A DNA stretch of 64,000 bases, taken from Taibaiella lutea. GTDB lineage: Bacteria; Bacteroidota; Bacteroidia; Chitinophagales; Chitinophagaceae. The notes under the pieces were generated by a model. That model was not told the DNA's origin. It saw only the letters and a list, made by a program, of their open reading frames with translations, and did not search any database. The position numbers and the translations under genes were made by a program. Of this stretch, positions 26,980 through 36,326 are shown one piece after another. The stretch spans positions 1,391,990-1,455,989 of the forward strand of contig NZ_VWSH01000001.1 of assembly GCF_008629695.1 (NCBI RefSeq). Reading direction: 5' to 3'. The first letter of the stretch is position 1, and every line of letters starts with the position of its first letter.

Positions 26980-28146
26980 TTATTTAAGAAAAATATATTT
27001 TTCGACATTCTGACTTGTAATAACCTTATCAGATAATATTATCAGACGTTCAATAACATTCCGGAGTTCACGTATATTACCTGTCCAGTTATGCGTCTTC
27101 AACATTTCAATAGCCGAATCGTCAATCATTTTCTCCGGCATTCCGTATTCTTCGCAAATCTGTTTCAAAAAATGTTCCGACAATGCCTTTATGTCCTCTT
27201 TGCGTTCGTTTAAAGACGGCACATGCAATAAGATGACACCAAGGCGGTGATATAAATCTTCTCTGAATTTCCCCTCGGCAATGGCGGCTTTCAAATCTTT
27301 ATTAGTAGCAGCTATTACTCTTACGTTTACACTGATTTCCTTATCACCGCCTACACGCGTAATTTTACCTTCCTGCAAAGCCCGCAACACTTTTGCCTGA
27401 GCGGACAAGCTCATATCACCAATCTCGTCCAAAAATAAAGTACCTCCGTCAGCCTGTTCGAATTTACCAATGCGTTGCTTAATCGCTGATGTGAAAGAAC
27501 CTTTTTCATGTCCGAATAATTCGCTTTCTATAAGCTCAGAGGGAATTGCAGCACAGTTTACTTCCACAATGGATGACTTATTCCTGCTACTGAAATCATG
27601 GATTCTTCTTGCAATCAGTTCTTTGCCTGAACCGTTGCTTCCGGTAATTAAAACACGGGCATCGGTAGGCGCAACTTTTTCAACGATTTCTAAAATAGCT
27701 TTCAGCGCATCTGAATCTCCAATAATTTCATAGCCTTTAGAGATTTTTTTCTTCAATGTTTTTGTTTCTGCTACCAAAGTCTTTTTCTCCATTGCATTGC
27801 GCAAGGTAATAAGCAAACGGTTCAGATCGGGTGGCTTTGATATATAATCAAATGCTCCTTTGCGTACCGCTTCTACGGCAGTTTCAATATTACCATGACC
27901 TGAGATTACGATGAATGGCGTATCAGGTTGCATCTCTTTGGTTTTTTCCAATACTTCAATACCATCTGCTTTCGGCATCTTAATATCACAAAGAATGCAA
28001 TCGTAATGGGTATCTCCTGAAATCAATTTCAATGCTTCTATGCCGTCTGAAGCTTCGGAGATCTGATATCCTTCAAAACTTAAAATTTCGGATAAAGTAC
28101 TTCTGATGCTTCTTTCATCATCTATAATAAGAATATGTTGCGCCAT
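26980..28146 (-). CDS. NtrC-like response regulator lacking a DNA-binding domain
   Basis: A 388-residue protein: receiver domain (1-~120) with acidic pocket Asp9/Asp10, phosphoacceptor Asp54 and Lys104; AAA+ domain (~140-370) with Walker A GSNGSGKE (169-176) and Walker B GGTLFLDEI. The loop that contacts sigma-54, normally GAFTGA, is GSFTSA (216-221). The chain ends right after the AAA+ lid (NVEKYIFLK), with no Fis-type HTH. It keeps the REC/ATPase parts but cannot bind DNA by the usual domain. No sensor kinase is adjacent. This architecture recurs in Bacteroidota. Confidence 0.9.
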   Translation of the reverse strand: MAQHILIIDDERSIRSTLSEILSFEGYQISEASDGIEALKLISGDTHYDCILCDIKMPKADGIEVLEKTKEMQPDTPFIVISGHGNIETAVEAVRKGAFDYISKPPDLNRLLITLRNAMEKKTLVAETKTLKKKISKGYEIIGDSDALKAILEIVEKVAPTDARVLITGSNGSGKELIARRIHDFSSRNKSSIVEVNCAAIPSELIESELFGHEKGSFTSAIKQRIGKFEQADGGTLFLDEIGDMSLSAQAKVLRALQEGKITRVGGDKEISVNVRVIAATNKDLKAAIAEGKFREDLYHRLGVILLHVPSLNERKEDIKALSEHFLKQICEEYGMPEKMIDDSAIEMLKTHNWTGNIRELRNVIERLIILSDKVITSQNVEKYIFLK

Positions 28147-28168
28147 ATTTTTCGTAAGGTTAACGTAA

Positions 28169-28176
28169 CAAAGATA
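28169..28176 (-). promoter_or_regulatory. -7 box TATCTTTG, NtrC-like regulator
   Basis: Exact TAnnTTTG match on the minus strand, 22 bases upstream of the start codon at 28146. Confidence 0.6.
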
Positions 28177-28345
28177 ATAGTATGCTATAAATATAACGTC
28201 ACTACAAGTAATAATTTACCTTTAAACAAAAGATACAGGATTTAAAGGCCTGAATCTTTGGGAAGGCTGATTGTGATTGCATCAGGGCAAACGTTCTAAT
28301 TCCGTTAATTATGCTTACCTTAATAGCAAAATACCTTAAGCATGT

Positions 28346-30589
28346 ATGCGTGAACGTCTGCAACCTTTTTTCCGTTTCCTTCCTGTGCAGCTGCTGTTAT
28401 TGCACTTCCGAAAGTATCAGATGATCCTAATTTTCTGGCTGATGCTTTTCGCTGCGGTTACCGGAAACCTAGCTACTCATTTCGGCGCGCAATCGTTATT
28501 TGTTTCTCCTGAGTACATGGGGGCTATAAGCCCGAACAGCTTTTTTCTTTTAGGCGGTTGCATTGCAATATTTGCAATGAGCTGGCACATCACTACTTTC
28601 ATTATTCATAGTAAAAGGGTGCCTTTTCTCGGTTCTACACACCATGCTTTTTTAAAATATTGCATCAACAATTCCATTATTCCGTTAAGCTTTCTCATTA
28701 CTTACGGAATAGTAACAGCAAGGTATCTGATGATTAATGAAGGCGCTCCGACGTTGACAATCATAATGAATTTATTTGCTTTTTACATGGGGTATATTAT
28801 CATGCTTTTGTTATCCTTCTTTTATTTTTTCAGGGCCGATAGAAATATCCTCAAAATACTTTTAAGCAATGTTGCGAATCCTTCTATCATCAGGGAAATT
28901 ATTCCTTATGATTCGCTTGATAATGAATTTGAGCTGGTAAGGGCCGACAGTTATATGACGCATATTTTCCGGATAGAGAAAATAAAAACGCCTTATGAAT
29001 ACAATCGCAGGTTCCTGAATATGGTTTTGCGCCGCCACCATCGTAATGCGGTCTTTGCAATCTTCATTGCTATTGTTCTCATTCTGCTTCTTGGTATTTT
29101 TATGGATAATCCTTTCCTGAGAATACCGGCTGCTGCGGGTTTCATGATATTATTCAGTATCATGCTTTGCGCTGTAGGAGCTTTTAAATATTATTTACAA
29201 AGCTGGGAAATCATTGGCTGGATATGCATTTTCGGTCTTGCAAGTTATTTGGCAGGACACGGCCTTTTTGATTTAAGAAGTATTGCATTTGGCATGAAAT
29301 ACGATTACAAAGCTGCTCCTGCATACAACTACAGCAATCTTAAAAATACATTTACTGATTCTGCTTATTTAAAAGATAAAAATACCGAAATACACAGGCT
29401 GGAATTATGGAAACAAAAAGCAGGTAAAGATTCTTCAGGTTCAACATCAAAGCCGCCGTTAGTAATCATAAGTGTGAGTGGTGGCGGTTCACGTGCATCC
29501 TACTGGACTTTTCGCTGCCTGCAATATGCCGACAGCATAACGCATGGTCAATTATTCAGGCACAATGTTTTTATAACGGGTGCTTCAGGTGGCATGATTG
29601 GCGCTGCCTACTGGCGTTCTGTTCATACTCAGGCTGCATTAGGAAAAATAGAGCAGCCATACAATCCTGCATATCAGCAATTAGTCGGGAAAGACTTACT
29701 GAATGCTGTTATATTTTCTCTGGCGTGTGTGGACATCATATCGCCTTTCAATAAAATAACCATTGCAGGCAAAAGATTCAATAAAGACAGAGGCTATGCT
29801 TTTGATAAAGAGCTTGCATCTAACTCAAAGGGCTTGCTGAACTATACACTGAAAGATTATAAAGGATATGAGGCAAGCGGATTATCGCCGATGTTACTGA
29901 TTAACGGTACTATTATTAATGATGCACGCAGGATATTGATTTCCCCGCAACCAGTCAGCTATCTTACCCGTTCTGTAAATAGTCTTGGCAATCCAAATCC
30001 CATTATAGATGCTGTAGATTTCGCAGCATTCTTTAAAAATCAGGATCCGATGGATATGCAGATCATGTCAGCTTTACGAATGAGCGCTACATTCCCGATT
30101 GTATTGCCTGTGGTAAAACTTCCGTCCTATCCGGAAATGAATGTGATGGATGCAGGGCTTAGGGATAATTTCGGAACAGAAAGCAGCATGCGCTATCTCT
30201 GTACTTTTAAAGACTGGATGAATGAAAATGCCGGCGAAATCATTTTTTTACAAATCAGAGATACCAAGGCAAACGAACCATCGGAAAATGATGTTGAAAA
30301 CTCAATGGCTTCTATGCTGTTCGACCCGATGTTTGCCATTCAACAAAAATGGAGCGGCTTCCAGACCTATCATCAGTCTTATCTTGCCGACTATGTAGGA
30401 GATGCTTTTCCCGGAGGAAAACTTAAAAAAATAACACTGCAATATGTGCCTCAGGATAAAGATAAATCTGCCGCTTTAAATTTTCATCTTACCGGCAGAG
30501 AGAAGAAAGATCTGATGCAATCTGTTTTCAATGTAGATAACCAAAAAGGCTTTGAAGCACTTAAAGACATCTTAAATAAAGAAAAATAA
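28346..30589 (+). CDS. Membrane-anchored patatin-like phospholipase
   Basis: A 747-residue protein. The first ~310 residues hold about eight hydrophobic segments with a cytosolic-looking insertion near 165-235. The C-terminal half is a patatin-type hydrolase: oxyanion motif GGGSRA (379-384), nucleophile elbow GASGG with Ser414, and the catalytic aspartate in DAGL (Asp602). Such Ser-Asp dyad enzymes release fatty acids from phospholipids or lysophospholipids; the substrate here is unknown. It is monocistronic and divergent from the NtrC-like regulator, 199 bases away. All catalytic motifs are intact. Confidence 0.82.
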   Translation: MRERLQPFFRFLPVQLLLLHFRKYQMILIFWLMLFAAVTGNLATHFGAQSLFVSPEYMGAISPNSFFLLGGCIAIFAMSWHITTFIIHSKRVPFLGSTHHAFLKYCINNSIIPLSFLITYGIVTARYLMINEGAPTLTIIMNLFAFYMGYIIMLLLSFFYFFRADRNILKILLSNVANPSIIREIIPYDSLDNEFELVRADSYMTHIFRIEKIKTPYEYNRRFLNMVLRRHHRNAVFAIFIAIVLILLLGIFMDNPFLRIPAAAGFMILFSIMLCAVGAFKYYLQSWEIIGWICIFGLASYLAGHGLFDLRSIAFGMKYDYKAAPAYNYSNLKNTFTDSAYLKDKNTEIHRLELWKQKAGKDSSGSTSKPPLVIISVSGGGSRASYWTFRCLQYADSITHGQLFRHNVFITGASGGMIGAAYWRSVHTQAALGKIEQPYNPAYQQLVGKDLLNAVIFSLACVDIISPFNKITIAGKRFNKDRGYAFDKELASNSKGLLNYTLKDYKGYEASGLSPMLLINGTIINDARRILISPQPVSYLTRSVNSLGNPNPIIDAVDFAAFFKNQDPMDMQIMSALRMSATFPIVLPVVKLPSYPEMNVMDAGLRDNFGTESSMRYLCTFKDWMNENAGEIIFLQIRDTKANEPSENDVENSMASMLFDPMFAIQQKWSGFQTYHQSYLADYVGDAFPGGKLKKITLQYVPQDKDKSAALNFHLTGREKKDLMQSVFNVDNQKGFEALKDILNKEK

Positions 30590-30600
30590 TTTAAAAAAAT

Positions 30601-30626
30601 AAGGACATGCAACATTGCATGTCCTT
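30601..30626 (-). terminator. Terminator of alaS
   Basis: 12-bp perfect stem (30601-30612 with 30615-30626); a T-rich run follows on the minus strand. Confidence 0.8.
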
Positions 30627-30649
30627 ACGAAATATCAATCCGTCTATTA

Positions 30650-33376
30650 TCAAACCAGTGAAGCTTTTACCTGCTGAATCACTTCTTTCAACTGACCAAC
30701 TTCTGTTCCACCTGCTGTAGCCAAAGTTTTCTGGCCACCACCACCGCCTTTAATCAACGGTGCAACAATATTCTTAATAACTTCTCCCGCATCGATTGTT
30801 GCAGCATTTGCAACAGTATCGCTGATAGCAATTACTACATTGGCTTTGCCGTCAATATTGGAACATAATACAATTACATGATCACGCAGATGATTTTTGA
30901 AATCTCCTGCCAATTTCCTCAAAGCATCCATACTGCTTACCTCCACAATATCACCAATAAAATTGATGGCAAATTCCTGACCGGCAGTTGTTTTAATGTT
31001 CACCATTTCATCTTTCTGCAACAATTCATTACGCACACCAACTAACTGACGGGCTTCCATGCCTTCCAATCTTTTCTCCAAAGCAGCCTTATCTTCCATC
31101 AATTTCTCGATAGCTTTTATCGGGTCTTTGGCTTTCAGCAATTCAGTTATCTGTTTGCTTTGAGCCACTTTATCTGCATAATATTGAATAGCAGCGGGCC
31201 CTGTTAATGCTTCTATACGTCGAACACCTGCGGCAACGGCACTTTCAGCGTTTATAGAAAATACACCAATCATCCCTGTATGCCCCACATGCGTACCGCC
31301 ACAAAGCTCTATACTGTAATTCGGATCAATTATAACAGTTCTAACAGTATCACCGTATTTCTCTCCGAACAATGCCATAGCTCCCATTGCGATGGCATCT
31401 TCTTTCGACATTTCCTTAATGACAACAGGAATGTTCTCCCTTATTTTTTCATTTACAATCTGCTCTACTTTTCTGATTTCTTCGTCCGTCATCTTTGCAA
31501 AATGAGAGAAGTCAAAACGCAAAACATTTGCATTCACCATCGAACCTTTTTGTGCAACATGCGCACCTAATACCTGACGTAATGCAGCATGCATAAGGTG
31601 TGTGGCAGTATGATTATAACTTGTAAGTATTCTTCTTTCCCAATCCACTTTCGCAACAACGGCCTGTTCAGGTTGCGCCGGAATTTTATCGGCAAAATGA
31701 ATAATCAAATCATTTTCTTTTTTGGTATCTGTAACCGAAATTTCTTCATCTCCAAAAACAAGAACACCTGTATCGCCCACCTGTCCACCGCTTTCAGCAT
31801 AGAAAGGTGTCGTTTCCAATACCAATTGATATTGTTCTTTGCCTTTTGCTTTTACTTTACGATAGCGTGCCAGCCTGGTATCAATCAATAAATCATTGTA
31901 ACCAACGAAAGTTGATTTGTCAATTTCATTAACAGTTACCCAATCTTCCGTATCAATAGCAGTAGCAGCACGGCTTCTGTCCTTTTGTTGCTTCAATTCA
32001 GCTTCAAAAGCATTGATATCGACAACTGCATTTACTTCCTGTGCCATCAGGCTTGTTAAATCTACCGGAAAGCCGTAAGTATCATTTAATTCAAAAGCAA
32101 ATTTGCCGTCAATGACAATGCCATTATTTTGTTCCTGAATCTGACTGATAACATCATTGGTACTTGTACCCAACACTGCATTGCCTTTATGTTCCGGCAG
32201 TTCAGCTAATTTGTTATTGTAGTATTCATCAAAACGCTTGATACCCTTTTCCAGTGTCCGCAAGAAAGATTCTTCCTCTTCTTTAATAACGCGTGTTACA
32301 AAATCTTTTTGCAGGAACAATTCCGGAAATACTTGTTCGAATTGATTAGCAATATGCGGCAGCAACTGAAACAATAACGGTGTTTTATAATCCAGATAAG
32401 AATAATAATAGCGAACCGCTCTTCTTAAAATTCTGCGTATAACATAACCGGCTCCGTTACTTGAAGGCAATTGTCCATCGGCAATGGTAAATGCTATAGC
32501 ACGGATATGATCGGCCAGGACACGAAAAGCCACAGCTTGTTTGCTATCGCTGAAATCGTATTGTTTGCCTGTAATTTGTTCTGTCAACTTTATGGTTTCA
32601 GTAAAAACATCGGTATCATAATTGGAAGTTTTACCTTGAAGCACACGCACCAATCTTTCAAAACCCATACCGGTATCCACATGCGTAGCAGGTAATGGCT
32701 GTAAAGAACCATCTTTCAAACGATTGAATTGCATGAATACGTTGTTCCATATCTCAATCACCTGCGGATGATCAGCATTTACCAAAGTTGCACCTTCAAC
32801 AGCAGCACGCTCTTCGTCGCTTCTGCAATCCACATGTATTTCGCTGCAAGGTCCGCATGGGCCTGTATCGCCCATTTCCCAGAAATTATCCTTTTTGTTA
32901 CCTTTTAAGATGCGTTCTTCAATCGTCCATTTTTTCCATTCGTCATAAGCTTCCTGGTCAAATGGTAAATTCTCTTTAGCATCTCCTTCAAAAACGGTAA
33001 CGTACAATCTGCTTTTATCAATCTTGTAAACTTCTGTCAATAATTCCCAGCTCCATGCAATCGCTTCTTTCTTGAAATAATCGCCAAAACTCCAGTTGCC
33101 CAACATTTCAAACATGGTATGATGATAAGTATCCACACCTACTTCTTCCAAATCATTATGTTTACCGCTAACCCGTAAACACTTTTGCGTATCAGCTACC
33201 CTTTTCGCATCCGGTGTTTTATTACCTAAAAAATAATCTTTGAACTGATTCATTCCGGCATTGGTAAACAAAAGTGTCGGGTCATTCTTCACAACAATAG
33301 GAGCCGAAGGAACAATCTGATGTCCTTTTTCTTTGAAAAAGTCTAAAAATTGTTGGCGTATTTGAGCAGCAGTCAT
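30650..33376 (-). CDS. alaS: Alanyl-tRNA synthetase
   Basis: A 908-residue class II synthetase, full length. N-terminal catalytic core (TAAQIRQQFLDFF, DPTLLFTNAGMNQFK), editing domain with zinc-site motifs HTATHLMHAAL and CGGTHVGHTG, and the C-terminal Gly-rich C-Ala domain ending with GGGGGQKTLATAGG. It charges tRNA-Ala and clears Ser/Gly mischarging. Its 5' region contains an AT-rich inverted repeat (see repeat at 33391). Confidence 0.97.
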   Translation of the reverse strand: MTAAQIRQQFLDFFKEKGHQIVPSAPIVVKNDPTLLFTNAGMNQFKDYFLGNKTPDAKRVADTQKCLRVSGKHNDLEEVGVDTYHHTMFEMLGNWSFGDYFKKEAIAWSWELLTEVYKIDKSRLYVTVFEGDAKENLPFDQEAYDEWKKWTIEERILKGNKKDNFWEMGDTGPCGPCSEIHVDCRSDEERAAVEGATLVNADHPQVIEIWNNVFMQFNRLKDGSLQPLPATHVDTGMGFERLVRVLQGKTSNYDTDVFTETIKLTEQITGKQYDFSDSKQAVAFRVLADHIRAIAFTIADGQLPSSNGAGYVIRRILRRAVRYYYSYLDYKTPLLFQLLPHIANQFEQVFPELFLQKDFVTRVIKEEEESFLRTLEKGIKRFDEYYNNKLAELPEHKGNAVLGTSTNDVISQIQEQNNGIVIDGKFAFELNDTYGFPVDLTSLMAQEVNAVVDINAFEAELKQQKDRSRAATAIDTEDWVTVNEIDKSTFVGYNDLLIDTRLARYRKVKAKGKEQYQLVLETTPFYAESGGQVGDTGVLVFGDEEISVTDTKKENDLIIHFADKIPAQPEQAVVAKVDWERRILTSYNHTATHLMHAALRQVLGAHVAQKGSMVNANVLRFDFSHFAKMTDEEIRKVEQIVNEKIRENIPVVIKEMSKEDAIAMGAMALFGEKYGDTVRTVIIDPNYSIELCGGTHVGHTGMIGVFSINAESAVAAGVRRIEALTGPAAIQYYADKVAQSKQITELLKAKDPIKAIEKLMEDKAALEKRLEGMEARQLVGVRNELLQKDEMVNIKTTAGQEFAINFIGDIVEVSSMDALRKLAGDFKNHLRDHVIVLCSNIDGKANVVIAISDTVANAATIDAGEVIKNIVAPLIKGGGGGQKTLATAGGTEVGQLKEVIQQVKASLV

Positions 33377-33390
33377 TTTATAATAAGATA

Positions 33391-33500
33391 TTAGATATTA
33401 GATGATAGACATTAGAAAGGAGATATTGTATGATACTATGCGGGATGAAAATGTCATTTTGTTTCAAAATAAAAATTTCTTCCTTGTTTCTAATATCTAA
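33391..33500. repeat. AT-rich inverted repeat upstream of alaS
   Basis: TTAGATATTAGA (33391-33402) is complementary to 33489-33500; further matching blocks (ATTAGAAAGGA and its partner near 33480-33494) lie inside. The element fills most of the alaS/DUF4271 divergent region. Confidence 0.6.
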
Positions 33501-33601
33501 CATCTCATACTATAAGTCTAATAGGGTTGCAAATATCTGTAATCTTACCTAATATTCACAATCTGTTCATCAGCAGAACGGTTTTTTGCAGAAATTGCCC
33601 T

Positions 33602-33609
33602 TACATTTG
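33602..33609 (+). promoter_or_regulatory. -7 box TACATTTG, DUF4271 gene
   Basis: Exact TAnnTTTG match 26 bases before the ATG at 33635; it lies inside the longer open frame that begins at 33527 and so supports the later start. Confidence 0.65.
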
Positions 33610-33634
33610 CAGCGGAACAAGGCTTTCCAAATAC

Positions 33635-34498
33635 ATGCGTCTTACAAAATATTTACTTCTGCTGTTCAGTTTCTTATTATGCTCGGTTTCGGTCAGATCG
33701 AGAGTGCTGTATGGTTATAATATTCCGGAACAGGTTTTGGAAGTAAGGGCTAAAGAGCAGTTTAAAAAAGACATGGCTCACAATCCCATCCTGACAGCGA
33801 AAACAGTCACGAATGCTATTGAAAGGCCTCATAAAACAACCGACCGTTCTTTTGACTTCCTTATTATATTATTATTAATTACTGCAATTGCGGTTTTCAG
33901 GTTTTCCAATCCGACATATTTCAAAAATCTATTTCGCGCGTTCAGAAATCAGACATTAAGTGCCCGGCAATTAAAAGACCAGATTAGCCAGAATAGTGCT
34001 GCCGGATTGGCCATGGACCTTGTTTTCTGCATTTCCATGGCGCTTTATCTGTATTACGCCATTGCTCATTTACAGCACAATAATTTCATAAGCAGATATT
34101 CTGACGGAATTATTTTGCTGGCCATTGTGTTATTGTTCAGTGCTGTTTATGTAATACGATACTTATTTCTAAAATTTACGGGTTGGGTTTTTAATATATC
34201 TGAAATTACAGATAACTATACGTTTAATGTATTCCTTATCAACAAAATAATGGGAATCTTAATCATACCGTTCACTATAGTATTGGCTTTCGGGCAAGGC
34301 GCATGGGTGCAGGCAGCCTTATTTTTATCCCTTGTTTTTATTGTAATCTTATTTTTGAACCGCTATTTGCGTTCCGGCGTCGTATTTGGATATTTTATAA
34401 AATTTAGCAAATTTCATTTTTTTATGTACCTTTGCGCCTCCGAATTACTGCCTCTTGCAGTTCTTATGAAAGTTATAAAACAATGTTTTTTCTCATAA
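33635..34498 (+). CDS. DUF4271 domain-containing membrane protein
   Basis: A 287-residue protein with an N-terminal signal-like segment and about six further hydrophobic segments; the region following the first membrane helix (RFSNPTYFKNLFRAF) fits DUF4271, an uncharacterised Bacteroidota family. The gene almost always precedes uroporphyrinogen-III synthase in this phylum, as here (56-base gap), which suggests co-transcription but no proven functional link. ATG at 33635 chosen because a promoter box lies just upstream and a signal peptide follows. Confidence 0.8.
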   Translation: MRLTKYLLLLFSFLLCSVSVRSRVLYGYNIPEQVLEVRAKEQFKKDMAHNPILTAKTVTNAIERPHKTTDRSFDFLIILLLITAIAVFRFSNPTYFKNLFRAFRNQTLSARQLKDQISQNSAAGLAMDLVFCISMALYLYYAIAHLQHNNFISRYSDGIILLAIVLLFSAVYVIRYLFLKFTGWVFNISEITDNYTFNVFLINKIMGILIIPFTIVLAFGQGAWVQAALFLSLVFIVILFLNRYLRSGVVFGYFIKFSKFHFFMYLCASELLPLAVLMKVIKQCFFS

Positions 34499-34554
34499 GA
34501 AAGGCGAGAAGTGTAATGGTTTAATTTTTTTGCAATATTCCTTTTCAAAACGCA

Positions 34555-35352
34555 ATGGCTAAAGCAGCAAAATCACAGTCAAAGATAATAGAGAAGAAAA
34601 GGGTTGAACATATACTTATTACACAACCCAAGCCTGAAAGCGATAAATCACCTTATTACGATTTGGCGAAAAAACATAACGTAGCATTGGAATTCTATCC
34701 TTTTATACGTGTGGAGGGATTGAATGCCAAAGAATTCAGAAAGCAGAAATTAGACCTTGCCGAGTTTCCTGCAGTTATATTGGTTAGCCGTAACGCCGTA
34801 GATCATTTTTTCCGTATATGTGAGGAAATGAAATTTAAGGTTTCTCAGGACATGAAATATTTCTGTGCTACGGAAGCTGTTGCACTTTATCTTCAAAAAT
34901 TCATCCTTTACCGCAAAAGAAAAGTATTCTTCTCTCCTGACGGAACTTCTGAAGGTTTGGTAGATGTTTTGATGAAATATAAGGATCGTGAACGTTTTAT
35001 GCTGCCGGTTTCTGAAAATACAAAAAATGATCTTTCTCCATTATTGATTGAAAAGGGTTTCAATTTCTCTGAAGCTGTTTTATATCGTACGGTTAGCAAT
35101 GATGTAGATTCTGTTTTGAAAAAAGAATATGATGTAATCGTTTTTTTCAGCCCGTTCAGCGTAGATACATTGTTTCATAACGATCCTAAGTATAAACAAA
35201 ATGGCACGCTGATTGGCGCATTTGGTCATACAACATCAAAAGCTGTTGAAGACGCAGGCCTGAAATTAGCCATAAAAGCACCGGCGCCCAATGCTCCTTC
35301 AATGGTTGCCGCACTGGATAAATTGCTGGCAGAAACCAATAAAGAAAAATAA
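34555..35352 (+). CDS. hemD: Uroporphyrinogen-III synthase
   Basis: A 265-residue protein of the HemD fold, which closes hydroxymethylbilane to uroporphyrinogen III in haem synthesis. Sequence conservation in this family is low; the call rests on the characteristic strand/loop pattern (PAVILVSRNAVDHFF; VIVFFSPFSVDTLF; AFGHTTSKAVEDAG) and the conserved pairing with the DUF4271 gene. The Lys-rich N-terminal ~20 residues look like a lineage extension. Confidence 0.85.
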   Translation: MAKAAKSQSKIIEKKRVEHILITQPKPESDKSPYYDLAKKHNVALEFYPFIRVEGLNAKEFRKQKLDLAEFPAVILVSRNAVDHFFRICEEMKFKVSQDMKYFCATEAVALYLQKFILYRKRKVFFSPDGTSEGLVDVLMKYKDRERFMLPVSENTKNDLSPLLIEKGFNFSEAVLYRTVSNDVDSVLKKEYDVIVFFSPFSVDTLFHNDPKYKQNGTLIGAFGHTTSKAVEDAGLKLAIKAPAPNAPSMVAALDKLLAETNKEK

Positions 35353-35389
35353 CACGGAATACTTATCATGGTAAACCGGAAAATATATT

Positions 35390-35425
35390 AAAGGGCTGTA
35401 ATGAAAAATTGCCGCCCTTTATTTT
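35390..35425 (+). terminator. Probable terminator of hemD
   Basis: 7-bp stem (35390-35396 with 35414-35420) with a large loop, followed by ATTTTTA. Confidence 0.5.
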
Positions 35426-35479
35426 TATCAAAACAATAAAGCAGTTATTTTCGCCAAAGCAATCCTGACCAATTCCAAA

Positions 35480-36265
35480 ATGATTTTAGCTTACGCCGTT
35501 TGTTCCGTTTCTGTAATGCCTATGCGGGCTGAACCTTCGCACAGGGCAGAACAGGTTTCCCAGGTATTGTTTGGGGAAAGAATGGAAGTGTTGGCAAAAG
35601 ATAAAAACGGCTGGCTTCAGATTCGTTGTGAATGGGATGAATATGAAGGCTGGGTAAAAGAAGGCCAGGTAACCTGCATTTTATACAAAGAATACAGGAA
35701 ACCTCTTTTGAATTATTCTGCAACAGCCACCGATGTTATTCAGATAGAAGACGGTCAGTTCCTGCTAAGTCCGGGCAGCAGCCTTTTTCATCTAAAGAAA
35801 AGACAAATCATCTGGTCTAAAAGGGAATTTACCTTCAAAGGAAAGAAACTGCCGCTAAAACTTGCCGAAGCTACGGAAGCAAATATCCATCATTTCAGTA
35901 AAATGTTTATAGGCACTCCCTACAACTGGGGAGGCAGAAGCTTAATGGGAATCGATTGTTCGGGTTTAACACAAATAGTGTTTAAGCTTATGAATATCCG
36001 CATACCGAGAGATGCTTCTCAACAAGCTGAAATAGGCGAAACAATCGGCTTTTTGCAAGAAGCCAGATGTGGCGACCTTGCATTTTTTGACAATGCCGAA
36101 GGCAAAATAACGCATGTAGGCATATTGCTGAATGACCATACTATTATTCATGCTACAGAAACAAGTGGTTGTGTTGTAATTGATCCAATTGACAATGGCG
36201 GTATTATAAGCAAGAGGCTAAGAGTTCGCACACATAACCTGCGGTTGGTGAAAAGAATATTGTAA
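35480..36265 (+). CDS. NlpC/P60 (C40) peptidase with SH3 domain
   Basis: A 261-residue protein: N-terminal bacterial SH3-like domain (~1-65, GERMEVLAKDKNGWLQIR), a second small beta region, and a C-terminal NlpC/P60 domain with catalytic Cys160 (GIDCSG), His212 (THVGI) and a third polar residue His224. The layout matches gamma-D-glutamyl-diamino acid endopeptidases (YkfC type) that cut peptidoglycan stem peptides. There is no recognisable signal peptide: the SH3 domain starts almost at the first Met. That would fit a cytoplasmic recycling enzyme. Confidence 0.88.
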   Translation: MILAYAVCSVSVMPMRAEPSHRAEQVSQVLFGERMEVLAKDKNGWLQIRCEWDEYEGWVKEGQVTCILYKEYRKPLLNYSATATDVIQIEDGQFLLSPGSSLFHLKKRQIIWSKREFTFKGKKLPLKLAEATEANIHHFSKMFIGTPYNWGGRSLMGIDCSGLTQIVFKLMNIRIPRDASQQAEIGETIGFLQEARCGDLAFFDNAEGKITHVGILLNDHTIIHATETSGCVVIDPIDNGGIISKRLRVRTHNLRLVKRIL

Positions 36266-36326
36266 TGCATTTCGCCGGAAAATTAATACTTTAGCAAGGC
36301 TTATCGCTTCTTATAATCTGATCCTA

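Noticed and set aside
33527-33634. Longer N-terminus for the DUF4271 protein
   Set aside because: The 36 extra residues lie across a perfect -7 promoter box and before a good signal peptide.
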